Positions 1 through 5,806 of a DNA stretch of 9,563 bases are shown here, piece after piece (position 1 is the stretch's first letter; every line of letters starts with the position of its first letter). The position numbers and the translations under genes are program-made. The notes below the pieces were generated by a model, which worked only from the letters and a program-made list of their open reading frames with translations, made no database searches and was not told the origin of the DNA. This DNA comes from Candidatus Methanoperedentaceae archaeon (GTDB taxonomy: Archaea > Halobacteriota > Methanosarcinia > Methanosarcinales > Methanoperedenaceae): NCBI GenBank assembly GCA_013331375.1, contig DUGO01000101.1, forward strand, positions 1 through 9,563, read 5' to 3'.

Positions 1-26
1 ATTACCTGCTACAATTTCACATAAAA

Positions 27-584
27 ATGGTAAAGCTCATCGTAATCAACAACTACGGACAGTTCTGCCACCTCATACACCGCGCGGTCCGCGACCTCGG
101 GGAGACCTCAGTCCTTATGAAGAATACGTCCTCAATAGAGGAGCTTATGGCAGGGGAACCGGACGGCGTCATACTGAGCGGCGGACCCAGCATCGAGCGC
201 GCCGGTCTATGCGAGACGTACGTAAGGGAGCTTGCACTTCCTGTGCTCGGTATCTGCCTTGGTCACCAGGTCATGGCGAAGGCATACGGTGGCGGGGTCA
301 GTACAGGTAAGCTCGGGGGATATGCAGCAGTCGAGATAGAGGTGCTGGACGAGGATGAGCTGCTGAAGGGAATCGGACCCAAGACGCGCGTATGGGCGTC
401 CCATGCTGATGAAGTGAGTTCGCTGCCGCACGGCTTTATGAGGCTTGCACGCTCGGACATCTGTGAAATCGAAGCCATGCGGCATGAATCAAAGCCGCTG
501 TTCGGAGTCCAGTGGCATCCGGAAGTGTCCCACACGGAAAAAGGGAAAGAGCTCCTCCTGAACTTCTTCGAGCTCTGCCGCTAA
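27..584 (+). CDS. guaAA: GMP synthase glutamine amidotransferase subunit A
   Basis: This is the class I glutamine amidotransferase subunit of the split archaeal GMP synthase. It hydrolyses glutamine and passes ammonia to the separate ATP-pyrophosphatase subunit (GuaAB), which converts XMP to GMP in the cytoplasm. The 185 residues cover only the amidotransferase domain, the usual archaeal length. The oxyanion loop SGGPS is at 51-55, the nucleophile Cys77 lies in GICLGHQ (75-81), WASHAD is at 123-128, and the catalytic pair is His164/Glu166 in VQWHPEV. The partner subunit is not in this window. The ATG at 27 is taken because the protein begins directly with the typical first beta strand ([11 protein letters not shown]). 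No Shine-Dalgarno is visible in the 26 bases available upstream, so the message may be leaderless. The stop codon interlocks with that of the convergent aIF1 gene. Confidence 0.95.
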   Translation: MVKLIVINNYGQFCHLIHRAVRDLGETSVLMKNTSSIEELMAGEPDGVILSGGPSIERAGLCETYVRELALPVLGICLGHQVMAKAYGGGVSTGKLGGYAAVEIEVLDEDELLKGIGPKTRVWASHADEVSSLPHGFMRLARSDICEIEAMRHESKPLFGVQWHPEVSHTEKGKELLLNFFELCR

Positions 585-889
585 AGTTTTATCTGGTCGG
601 GAGAAAAGCCGCGGCTGACAAGTACGTCCCTCATGCGGTTCTTGTGATTGCCCTGCAGCTCGATGACATTGTCCTTGACAGTGCCCCCGCAGGCGAATTT
701 GCTCTTTAAAAACGCAGACAGTTCACGCAGGTCGATTTCTGTGGGATTCAGCCCTTCGACACGTGTGACTTCCTTGCCGTACCGCCTTTTATCAACTTTT
801 ATAAAAATCCTCTGCTGTTCCTTCGCTACTTCTTCGCATATGCACAGCTCTTTTGGCAGGCCGCACACAGCGCACATCTCAGAACTCAT
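581..889 (-). CDS. Translation initiation factor aIF1 (SUI1 family)
   Basis: This is the archaeal homologue of eIF1/SUI1, a small factor that binds the small ribosomal subunit near the P site and helps select the start codon. The 102 residues show an N-terminal cysteine cluster (Cys6, Cys9, Cys16, Cys18, pattern CxxC-x6-CxC) typical of archaeal members. The SUI1 core follows, with the basic stretch [12 protein letters not shown] (31-42), the conserved [11 protein letters not shown] (62-72) and IELQGNH (76-82). The start at 889 is supported by a GGAGGT site on the minus strand (plus-strand 903-908), although the 13-nt spacing is longer than usual. Met5 is a weaker alternative. The gene is convergent with guaAA and divergent from endA, with its own TATA-like box at 936-946. 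Confidence 0.95.
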   Translation of the reverse strand: MSSEMCAVCGLPKELCICEEVAKEQQRIFIKVDKRRYGKEVTRVEGLNPTEIDLRELSAFLKSKFACGGTVKDNVIELQGNHKNRMRDVLVSRGFSPDQIKL

Positions 890-902
890 TTTTTCGGGTT
901 AT

Positions 903-908
903 ACCTCC
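903..908 (-). promoter_or_regulatory. Ribosome binding site of aIF1
   Basis: The minus strand reads GGAGGT here, 13 nt before the ATG at 889. It supports the full-length start, with a slightly long spacer. Confidence 0.6.
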
Positions 909-935
909 GTAACGAATAGTGAGATTTACGTTCAA

Positions 936-946
936 GGTTATATAGG
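936..946 (-). promoter_or_regulatory. TATA box for the aIF1 gene
   Basis: Read on the minus strand the sequence is CCTATATAACC, a good archaeal TATA element, 47 nt upstream of the start codon. A transcription start about 25 nt downstream would give a short leader of roughly 20-25 nt that contains the GGAGGT site. Confidence 0.6.
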
Positions 947-964
947 TATTGCTGGCAGGGGATA

Positions 965-978
965 GGAAGCATGCTTCC
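965..978. promoter_or_regulatory. 14-bp perfect palindrome between divergent promoters
   Basis: GGAAGCATGCTTCC is a perfect 14-bp palindrome. It lies between the minus-strand TATA box of aIF1 (936-946) and the plus-strand TATA-like box of endA (1011-1017). Its symmetry and central position make it a candidate operator for a dimeric regulator acting on one or both genes. No known regulator motif is recognised. Confidence 0.35.
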
Positions 979-1010
979 GCTTGCATGTATCACTGCAGGC
1001 ATACAACAGA

Positions 1011-1017
1011 TTTTTAT
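1011..1017 (+). promoter_or_regulatory. TATA-like box for endA
   Basis: TTTTTAT, about 26 nt before the ATG at 1041. This spacing would place the transcription start at or next to the start codon, so endA may be made from a leaderless message. That favours the 1041 start over the upstream TTG at 981. Confidence 0.45.
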
Positions 1018-1040
1018 CCACTCATGCTCTAAGGATGTGC

Positions 1041-2099
1041 ATGAGCGACAGACCCCTGCAAGCAGAGCTTCGCAACTCCATTGTGCTGGTCGAAGATGGG
1101 GCGAAGGAAGAGCTGTACAGGGATAGTTTCTACGGGAGACCCGCGGGCAAGCATATTGAGCTATCACTCGCCGAAGCCGCATACCTGCTGTACAGGAAAA
1201 AGATACAGGTAATCGCGGGCGGGAAGGAACTTGATTTCAGGAGCTTTTTTGAGGTTGCTTGCTCGCTCACAAAGAATTTCGAGCTCAAGTACATCGTATA
1301 CAGCGACCTGCGGGGACGCGGATACTATGTCCAGCCCGGCACCCCGGATTTCAGGGTATATCCCAGGGGCGGGCACCCGGGAAAGACGCCTGCCGAGTTC
1401 CTGGTAAGAGTGCTTTCAGAGCGTAACCCGCTGCCGCTTCCTGAGCTCTTGCGGCAGGTTAGCGCGGCAGCCAACCTGAAGAAGAGCCTGGTGCTTGCCA
1501 TCGTTGACGAGGAGAGCGACATAACCTTTTACGGCGTAAAGGGCATCGCGATGAAGGGAACCATGCCGCCCCTCCCCGAGATATCAGCCGCGGCGACCCT
1601 GCTTGAGGACAGGGCGATTATCTGGGATAAGGACAAATCAGGCTACCTCCACAGGACAGGGTTCTTCGGCAATATGCTGGATGAGGAGCGGCTGCAGCTG
1701 TCGCTGGTCGAAGGCGCATACCTTATGGGGAAAGGGCTTTCGGTCACAGTGCCCGGCGAGACGGAAAAACTCGGCTTCCCCGATTTCAGGGCACGCGCTG
1801 AGAAGATAGAGCCTGAGTTCATGAACAAGTATGCGGCATACGCTGACCTGCGCGCCAGCGGGCTTGTTGCAAAGACCGGGTTCAAGTTCGGTACGCACTT
1901 CCGTGTATACAGCGGATTGCCGAAAAACATCGAGCACTCCAAATATCTCGTACATGCAATTGAATACGACCACGCCTTTTCGCTCCAGAGATTATCGCGT
2001 GCAGTGCGGCTGTCGCACAGTGTTCGCAAGACAATGGTATATGCATTTGTGCGCAATCGTAATGTGGGATATATCGGAATAGAGCGGATGAAACTCTAA
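1041..2099 (+). CDS. endA: tRNA-splicing endonuclease, two-repeat archaeal type
   Basis: EndA cuts pre-tRNA and other RNAs at bulge-helix-bulge motifs to remove introns. This 352-residue protein holds two tandem endonuclease repeats, the homodimeric architecture known from Archaeoglobus. The C-terminal repeat is the catalytic one: Tyr290 in HFRVY, His299 in HSKYLV and Lys330 in SVRK match the Tyr/His/Lys triad of the family. The N-terminal repeat keeps the fold signature (LSLAEAAYLLY at 41-51, YSDLRGRGYYV at 87-97, FRVY with Tyr107) but has Pro/Thr where the active-site His should be, so it is probably structural. The frame stays open upstream to a TTG at 981, but nothing there resembles the family. 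The start was set at 1041 (MSDRP) because of the TATA-like box 26 nt upstream. ATG 1035 is an alternative. Confidence 0.93.
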   Translation: MSDRPLQAELRNSIVLVEDGAKEELYRDSFYGRPAGKHIELSLAEAAYLLYRKKIQVIAGGKELDFRSFFEVACSLTKNFELKYIVYSDLRGRGYYVQPGTPDFRVYPRGGHPGKTPAEFLVRVLSERNPLPLPELLRQVSAAANLKKSLVLAIVDEESDITFYGVKGIAMKGTMPPLPEISAAATLLEDRAIIWDKDKSGYLHRTGFFGNMLDEERLQLSLVEGAYLMGKGLSVTVPGETEKLGFPDFRARAEKIEPEFMNKYAAYADLRASGLVAKTGFKFGTHFRVYSGLPKNIEHSKYLVHAIEYDHAFSLQRLSRAVRLSHSVRKTMVYAFVRNRNVGYIGIERMKL

Positions 2100-2132
2100 C
2101 GAAGGAAACCGATCACTTAACCAGGGTCTCCT

Positions 2133-2153
2133 GTGTGCGATTCACACCTTTTT
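2133..2153 (+). terminator. Weak hairpin plus T-tract after endA
   Basis: GTGTG (2133-2137) can pair with CACAC (2143-2147) around a 5-nt loop, and TTTTT follows at 2149-2153. The stem is short, so termination may rest mainly on the T-tract, as is common in archaea. Confidence 0.35.
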
Positions 2154-2161
2154 CACAAATC

Positions 2162-2171
2162 CATATATATG
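2162..2171 (+). promoter_or_regulatory. TATA box for the PhnD-like gene
   Basis: CATATATATG lies in an AT-rich stretch 116-125 nt before the start codon of the binding-protein gene. A start of transcription near 2190-2195 would leave a leader of about 95 nt that holds the inverted repeats at 2224-2261. Confidence 0.5.
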
Positions 2172-2223
2172 CATATGAAACGTGACTGAGAATAAAAAAC
2201 GTGTTAAAAAATGATAGGTGGGA

Positions 2224-2261
2224 GTTTCCATGCGGCAACAACCAGCTGGTTCGATGGAAAC
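2224..2261 (+). promoter_or_regulatory. Nested inverted repeats in the leader of the PhnD-like gene
   Basis: GTTTCCAT (2224-2231) is repeated in inverse as ATGGAAAC (2254-2261), an exact 8-bp stem. Inside it lies the perfect 12-bp palindrome AACCAGCTGGTT (2240-2251). The element sits between the putative transcription start and the GGTGA ribosome binding site. It could be an operator or a folded leader RNA that controls translation. It matches no riboswitch consensus I recognise. Confidence 0.45.
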
Positions 2262-2286
2262 GATCTGACAGAAAAAAGGTGAAAAA

Positions 2287-3216
2287 ATGAAAGTAGAAGT
2301 AAAATTCCTGACAGGACTTCTGGCAATCACGGCGCTGATCCTATTTGCGGGCTGCGCTGGCGAAACAGGAGAAACAAAGGATGTCAGCCTGACAGACAAT
2401 GTAAAGAACGTGAACGCAACGCAGAGCGGCGAAGTTGTAAAGATAGGGGTAGCTGCCATGATCTCCCCGAAGCAGACACTGAATGTTTACCAGGAACTTG
2501 TTGACTACATCGGTGAGAAACTGGGTAAAAAGACCCAGCTCGTTCAGAGAGCCACATACGATGAGATGAATAACCTGGTAAAGAATAAGGAAGTTGCAGC
2601 CGCATTTGTCTGCAGCGGTCCTTATGTCAGCGGGCATGATGAGTTCGGGATGGAGATAGTGGCGGTACCACAGATGTACGGGCAGACTGTTTACTACTCC
2701 TATATTATCGTACCCAAGGACAGCAATGTGACAAGCTTCGAGCAATTGAGAGGAATGAAGTTTGCGTTCACTGACCCCAAGTCCAACACCGGGGCGATGG
2801 TCCCGAGATACATGCTCAGCAAGATGAATGAAACGCCAGATACGTTCTTCAAAGAATATATCTTCACAGGAAGCCACGATAATTCGATAGAGGCGGTTTC
2901 CAAGAAAATGGTCGACGGGGCTGCTGTTGACCATCTCATCTGGGAATACATAAACAAGAGGACACCGGAAGCAACATCCGGGACAAAGATCATATCAAAA
3001 CTCGGACCTTATGCAATTCCCCCATTCGTGACGCATCCGGACACCGAACCGGCGCTTAAACAGAAATTGAGGTCGATACTGCTGGATATGCATAATGATG
3101 AGAAGGGGAAGAAGATACTCGCTCAGATAGAGATCGAGAAATTCGTCGTAATAGACGATTCAGCGTATGCGAGTGTAAGAGAAATGTCGATATGGGAAAA
3201 ATCCCAGAAAAAGTGA
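2287..3216 (+). CDS. PhnD-like periplasmic binding lipoprotein
   Basis: This is an extracytoplasmic solute-binding protein of the phosphate/phosphite/phosphonate (PhnD) family, 309 residues. Residues 1-23 form a lipoprotein-type signal with a hydrophobic core and LFAGC, so Cys23 would be the lipid anchor after cleavage. A low-complexity Asn/Thr/Glu linker follows to about residue 50, then the binding fold begins at VVKIGVAAMISPKQTLNVY. Typical family segments follow: AAAFVCSGPYV, YYSYIIVPKDS, LRGMKFAFTDPKSNTG and the GSHDNSIEAV segment. GGTGA at 2278-2282 is the ribosome binding site. No permease or ATPase gene follows. The next gene is a chemoreceptor, so a sensory role presenting a ligand to that receptor is likely. 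The ligand cannot be read from sequence; phosphonate binding is only a family association. Confidence 0.88.
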   Translation: MKVEVKFLTGLLAITALILFAGCAGETGETKDVSLTDNVKNVNATQSGEVVKIGVAAMISPKQTLNVYQELVDYIGEKLGKKTQLVQRATYDEMNNLVKNKEVAAAFVCSGPYVSGHDEFGMEIVAVPQMYGQTVYYSYIIVPKDSNVTSFEQLRGMKFAFTDPKSNTGAMVPRYMLSKMNETPDTFFKEYIFTGSHDNSIEAVSKKMVDGAAVDHLIWEYINKRTPEATSGTKIISKLGPYAIPPFVTHPDTEPALKQKLRSILLDMHNDEKGKKILAQIEIEKFVVIDDSAYASVREMSIWEKSQKK

Positions 3217-3228
3217 ATGACCGAAGAA

Positions 3229-3279
3229 AATGGGTCCGGGAGCCGCATTGGACAGGTTCCCGACCCATTAAATATTTTT
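3229..3279 (+). terminator. Strong hairpin terminator after the PhnD-like gene
   Basis: AATGGGT (3229-3235) pairs with ACCCATT (3263-3269). CGGGAGCC (3237-3244) pairs with GGTTCCCG (3255-3262) with one G-T pair. The result is a 15-bp stem with a single bulged C and a 10-nt loop. TTTTT at 3275-3279 follows. It sits 12 nt after the stop codon. The AT-rich tail TTAAATATTTTT also resembles a TATA box and could serve the following gene. Confidence 0.75.
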
Positions 3280-3354
3280 CTCGTATTGACCCTGTAATGA
3301 ACCGGGTTCGGGGCAAGTCGGTAAGCTTGAGAGTAATAGGAAGGTGAATCCGAT

Positions 3355-5145
3355 ATGAAATTACGGAATAAATTCATAGCAGTCATCGTAGGCATAATCC
3401 TTGTCGTGGGAATCGCGACTGTATTTGTCGTCAGGAGCACCATGTCTGAAGCGATTTCTGCCGAGTTCCAGCTGAGGGGACTCTCAATCGCAAGAAGTAT
3501 AGCGATGGAGAGCACGGATTATATCCTCACTGAGAATATAATGGATGTCCAGCGACTGATAACAGAAACGAAAGAAAGCGAACCCGAAGTCGTTTATATA
3601 TTCATAACCACAAAGGATGGACAGGTCATTGCGCACACGTTCAATAAGGGATTCCCTGCGGGTTTGCTGACCGCAAACAGCCTTGGTGATAACAAAGAAG
3701 AAAGAATCGTGCGTATAAGGACAGAGTCCGGAGTGATCTATGATTTTGCTGCCCCGATCGCAAAAGGAAGCATCGGGACTGCCCGGGTTGGAATTTCCGA
3801 GGTGTACATACAGAAAACTATTGACAGCGCGATCCTCAATGTAACCACTATAATCCTTATAATCCTGATAATCGGTATAGTCATCGCATTCTTCATAACG
3901 AATATGATCACCAGGTCCATAGGGGAACTCGGGTACGCAGCAGAAGAGATCGGGAAGGGCAATCTGGGTACGGCGGTCGCGGTCAGAACTGATGATGAGG
4001 TTGGTCTGCTTGCTTCGAATTTCCATAAGATGACCATAAGTCTGAGAGGCATTCTGGAAAAAGCCCAGAATGCGGCAACTGCTGTTTCCACAACAGCCAG
4101 GGAACTTCTGGCGTCAAGCGAGGAGATGAGAGTTTTCACAGAACAGATATCCCGCACAGCCCAGGAAGTAGCATCTGGCGTGAGTACCCAGTCCTCAAAG
4201 ATGATGGAGATAAGCCAGGCAATGAAGGAGATGACGCAGAATGTGCAGCAGGTCACAACCAATTCCCAGAAAGTATCCGAAAGTGCGGTCAAGGCAAGTG
4301 ATATAGCGAATAGGGTCGGAAAGAAATCCACCGAAGTTTCGGGCAAGATAATGGACATCAAGATAACAGTCGACAACTCTGCGAAGGTGATAAGGGATCT
4401 GGACGGCAAATCCCAGAAGATAAATGAAATAATCGGTGCGATAACAAATATCGCGGACCAGACGAACCTTCTTGCGCTCAATGCAGCGATCGAGGCAGCC
4501 CGTGCGGGAGAGCATGGCAGGGGATTTGCGGTGGTCGCAGACGAAGTGCGAAAACTGGCTGAAGAATCAAGGGATTCCGCCAAGGAGATAACTGCGCTGA
4601 TAAAAGAGATGCAGCTTGGAACGCGGGATGCTGTTGAAAGCATGGAGCATGGTACGAAGACGGTCAATGACGGAGCTAAGGCTATCGAAGAAACAGTTCT
4701 GGCAATAACTGATATTGTCAGAGCGGCAGAGGATGTGGCAGCAAGGATCCAGGAAATAGCAGCAGCAGCCGAGCAGCAGTCCGCTTTCATAGAAGAGGTC
4801 ACGGCATCGGTCGAAGAAGTTGCAGGTATCAGCCAGGAATCTGCGGCATCAACCCAGGAAGCCTCCTCGGTGGCTGAACAGCAGCTGTCATCAATGGATA
4901 AACTGGTCACAGCGGTCAAAGAACTGGCAAGTCTCGCAAAAGGTTTGCAGAAAGAGGTTGCCAGGTTCAATCTGGGGGACGTCAAAAAAGAGGAGGATAG
5001 CGCCAAGCAAGAATCCATAGAACCTTTATCGCATCATGGTGACGGACCTTCTGGGGATGAACCGGGACCCTCAGGGAATTATGAGGTGACCCGCTATGAG
5101 CCGGCATCCGTATCTGTCCCCACAATGACTGAGAAAGACGGTTGA
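3355..5145 (+). CDS. Methyl-accepting chemotaxis protein, Cache-type sensor
   Basis: This transmembrane chemoreceptor of 596 residues would control a CheA/CheW array. Transmembrane helix 1 is at about 6-28. An extracytoplasmic domain of about 130 residues (29-158) contains [18 protein letters not shown], typical of single Cache/PAS-like sensors. Helix 2 is at about 159-182, followed by a HAMP linker at about 183-236. The long coiled-coil signalling domain runs from about 240 to 535. Its hairpin tip is canonical ([20 protein letters not shown], then [18 protein letters not shown], 366-404). The last 55 residues form an acidic, Pro/Gly-rich flexible tail without a CheR-binding pentapeptide. AGGTGA at 3342-3347 is the ribosome binding site. 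No che or archaellum genes are in the window. The neighbouring PhnD-like lipoprotein is its probable ligand-presenting partner. Confidence 0.93.
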   Translation: MKLRNKFIAVIVGIILVVGIATVFVVRSTMSEAISAEFQLRGLSIARSIAMESTDYILTENIMDVQRLITETKESEPEVVYIFITTKDGQVIAHTFNKGFPAGLLTANSLGDNKEERIVRIRTESGVIYDFAAPIAKGSIGTARVGISEVYIQKTIDSAILNVTTIILIILIIGIVIAFFITNMITRSIGELGYAAEEIGKGNLGTAVAVRTDDEVGLLASNFHKMTISLRGILEKAQNAATAVSTTARELLASSEEMRVFTEQISRTAQEVASGVSTQSSKMMEISQAMKEMTQNVQQVTTNSQKVSESAVKASDIANRVGKKSTEVSGKIMDIKITVDNSAKVIRDLDGKSQKINEIIGAITNIADQTNLLALNAAIEAARAGEHGRGFAVVADEVRKLAEESRDSAKEITALIKEMQLGTRDAVESMEHGTKTVNDGAKAIEETVLAITDIVRAAEDVAARIQEIAAAAEQQSAFIEEVTASVEEVAGISQESAASTQEASSVAEQQLSSMDKLVTAVKELASLAKGLQKEVARFNLGDVKKEEDSAKQESIEPLSHHGDGPSGDEPGPSGNYEVTRYEPASVSVPTMTEKDG

Positions 5146-5193
5146 GCCCGGCATCATCAGTTTGAAGCTAATAACTCTCGATGTTGCGGGGCT
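5145..5193 (+). terminator. Imperfect hairpin directly after the chemoreceptor gene
   Basis: Positions 5145-5158 can pair with 5180-5193 at 12 of 14 positions around a 21-nt loop. The left arm overlaps the last base of the stop codon. No T-tract follows, so it may be a 3'-end structure rather than a classical terminator. Confidence 0.35.
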
Positions 5194-5225
5194 GTCAGAT
5201 GAATCCATCCCGAGCCGCGACCAGC

Positions 5226-5239
5226 TTTACACCTGTAAA
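5226..5239. promoter_or_regulatory. Inverted-repeat operator 1 (cop-box-like)
   Basis: TTTACACCTGTAAA has perfect arms, TTTACA and TGTAAA, around CC. The core TACACCTGTA fits the TACA-NN-TGTA pattern known for bacterial CopY operators. It lies 40 nt before the ATG of the frameshifted YHS gene. A homologous repeat occurs at the same distance before the second YHS gene (5751-5764). Confidence 0.5.
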
Positions 5240-5279
5240 TCAAAAATGTCATAAGGAAAAAACCACTAACATAACAATC

Positions 5280-5446
5280 ATGCCAGTCGATCCGGTCTGC
5301 TGTATGAAAGTGGACATAAGCTCAGAGTTTAAAACCGAGTATCAGGGCACACATATTATTTCTGCTCCCTGAAGTGCAAGAAAGAGTTCGAAAAGAAACC
5401 CGGAAATTATCTGGGCATAAAGAGCCCGATGAAAATGCCCGAGTAA
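5280..5446 (+). pseudogene. Small YHS/TRASH metal-knuckle gene, frameshifted
   Basis: This small YHS-domain gene is broken by loss of one base. The ATG frame reads MPVDPVCCMKVDISSEFKTE and stops early at 5370-5372. After a one-base shift near 5350, the next frame reads YYFCSLKCKKEFEKK and continues through GIKSPMKMPE to TAA at 5444-5446. The repaired product of 55 residues would match the intact gene at 5807-5986 over its whole length, including the metal-ligand cysteines (DPVC and YYFCSLKC). The upstream 55 bp are also shared with that gene. A true mutation is the simplest reading, but a single-base sequencing or assembly error would look the same. The TATA region upstream (TCATAAGG) is poorer than in the second copy, which suits a decaying gene. 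Confidence 0.75.
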
Positions 5447-5511
5447 AAGCAGAGCGAATTGTAACCGGCATTGCGACAGCGGTTCCAAATATGATAAATG
5501 GTGGTGGTAAG

Positions 5512-5553
5512 ATGGCTGATAAATGCATTTATTGCGGGATGGACATCGGATAA
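5512..5553 (+). pseudogene. Truncated 5' copy of the TRASH-protease gene
   Basis: Bases 5512-5548 are identical, 37 of 37, to 8631-8667, the first 12 codons of the TRASH-protease gene. Identity begins exactly at the ATG. After it the frame ends at once, reading [13 protein letters not shown] and then TAA at 5551-5553. Only the first half of the zinc knuckle (Cys5, Cys8) remains. A GGTGGTAAG ribosome binding site just upstream differs from that of the intact gene, so this looks like the stump of a second gene copy with its own leader. Confidence 0.7.
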
Positions 5554-5570
5554 TTTATCTCCCACTTGCT

Positions 5571-5742
5571 TCACTCGTTCATATTTTCCCGAAGCATTTC
5601 GATGGTTTCTCGAAATTCTCCATAATTATTCCCTGATAAACTGTTCAGGGCTCATTTCGAAAGCCCACTGGTATGCAGGAGCGCAAAAATAATAGAGAGA
5701 ATTTCGATAATACGACTTTTCAGCACATGCTTCTGCAAGCTC
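5571..5742 (-). pseudogene. Degraded YHS-domain gene remnant on the minus strand
   Basis: Read on the minus strand from 5742, the frame gives ELAEACAEKSYYRNSLYYFC, then APAYQWAFEMSPEQFIRE and a stop. YYFC-APA-x-xx-AFEMSPEQF is the second half of a YHS/TRASH domain. A shifted frame then continues as YGEFRETIEMLRENMNE and ends with TGA at 5571-5573. The first half with the expected DPVCGM is missing, because an in-frame stop at 5752-5754 falls at the edge of the inverted repeat of the next gene. The second knuckle cysteine is Tyr instead of Cys. Truncation, frameshift and a lost ligand together indicate a dead gene. Identification rests on a short motif. Confidence 0.5.
5631..5666. other. Alternative short hairpins sharing GGG
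   Basis: CCCTGA (5631-5636) can pair with TCAGGG (5645-5650), or GGGCT (5648-5652) can pair with AGCCC (5662-5666). The two are mutually exclusive. They lie within the degraded YHS remnant and may be accidental. Confidence 0.2.
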
Positions 5743-5750
5743 TTTTACTT

Positions 5751-5764
5751 TTTACGTTTGTAAA
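5751..5764. promoter_or_regulatory. Inverted-repeat operator 2 (cop-box-like)
   Basis: TTTACGTTTGTAAA has arms TTTAC and GTAAA around a 4-nt centre, the same layout as the repeat at 5226-5239. It lies 42 nt before the ATG of the intact small YHS gene and about 9 nt before its TATA box. A regulator bound here would touch the TFB/TBP site. Confidence 0.5.
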
Positions 5765-5773
5765 CCAAAAACA

Positions 5774-5782
5774 CCATATATG
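5774..5782 (+). promoter_or_regulatory. TATA box for the intact small YHS gene
   Basis: CCATATATG is centred about 30 nt before the ATG at 5807. That spacing predicts a transcript starting only a few bases before the start codon, in line with the lack of a Shine-Dalgarno there. Confidence 0.45.
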
Positions 5783-5806
5783 AAAACTCACTAACATAAC
5801 AATGCG

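Noticed and set aside
981..1040. Upstream TTG start that would add 20 residues to EndA
   Set aside because: The extension has no family resemblance and overlaps the TATA-like box. The 1041 start fits promoter spacing.
3738..5018. A 426-codon open frame on the minus strand
   Set aside because: It lies entirely antisense to the chemoreceptor, has Ser/Ala-rich composition typical of reversed coiled-coil codons, and shows no recognisable domain.
5181..5372. A 63-codon plus frame beginning at ATG 5181
   Set aside because: Only its last 30 codons, from 5280, match the YHS paralogue. The upstream part crosses the inverted-repeat operator and is not conserved, so the gene starts at 5280.
5361..5553. 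CCC-TGA in the frameshifted YHS gene as a programmed +1 frameshift leading into the truncated TRASH stump
   Set aside because: The +1 frame is open for about 60 codons up to the stump, but the homology after the break lies in the other frame. A one-base deletion explains the data better, and the +1 product resembles nothing.
5594..5636. Similarity of GCATTTCGAT and TTCCCTGATA to the flank after the intact protease gene (9495-9526), as a sign of a deleted protease copy
   Set aside because: The matches are two short words with different spacing, and the same bases are explained as part of the minus-strand YHS remnant.
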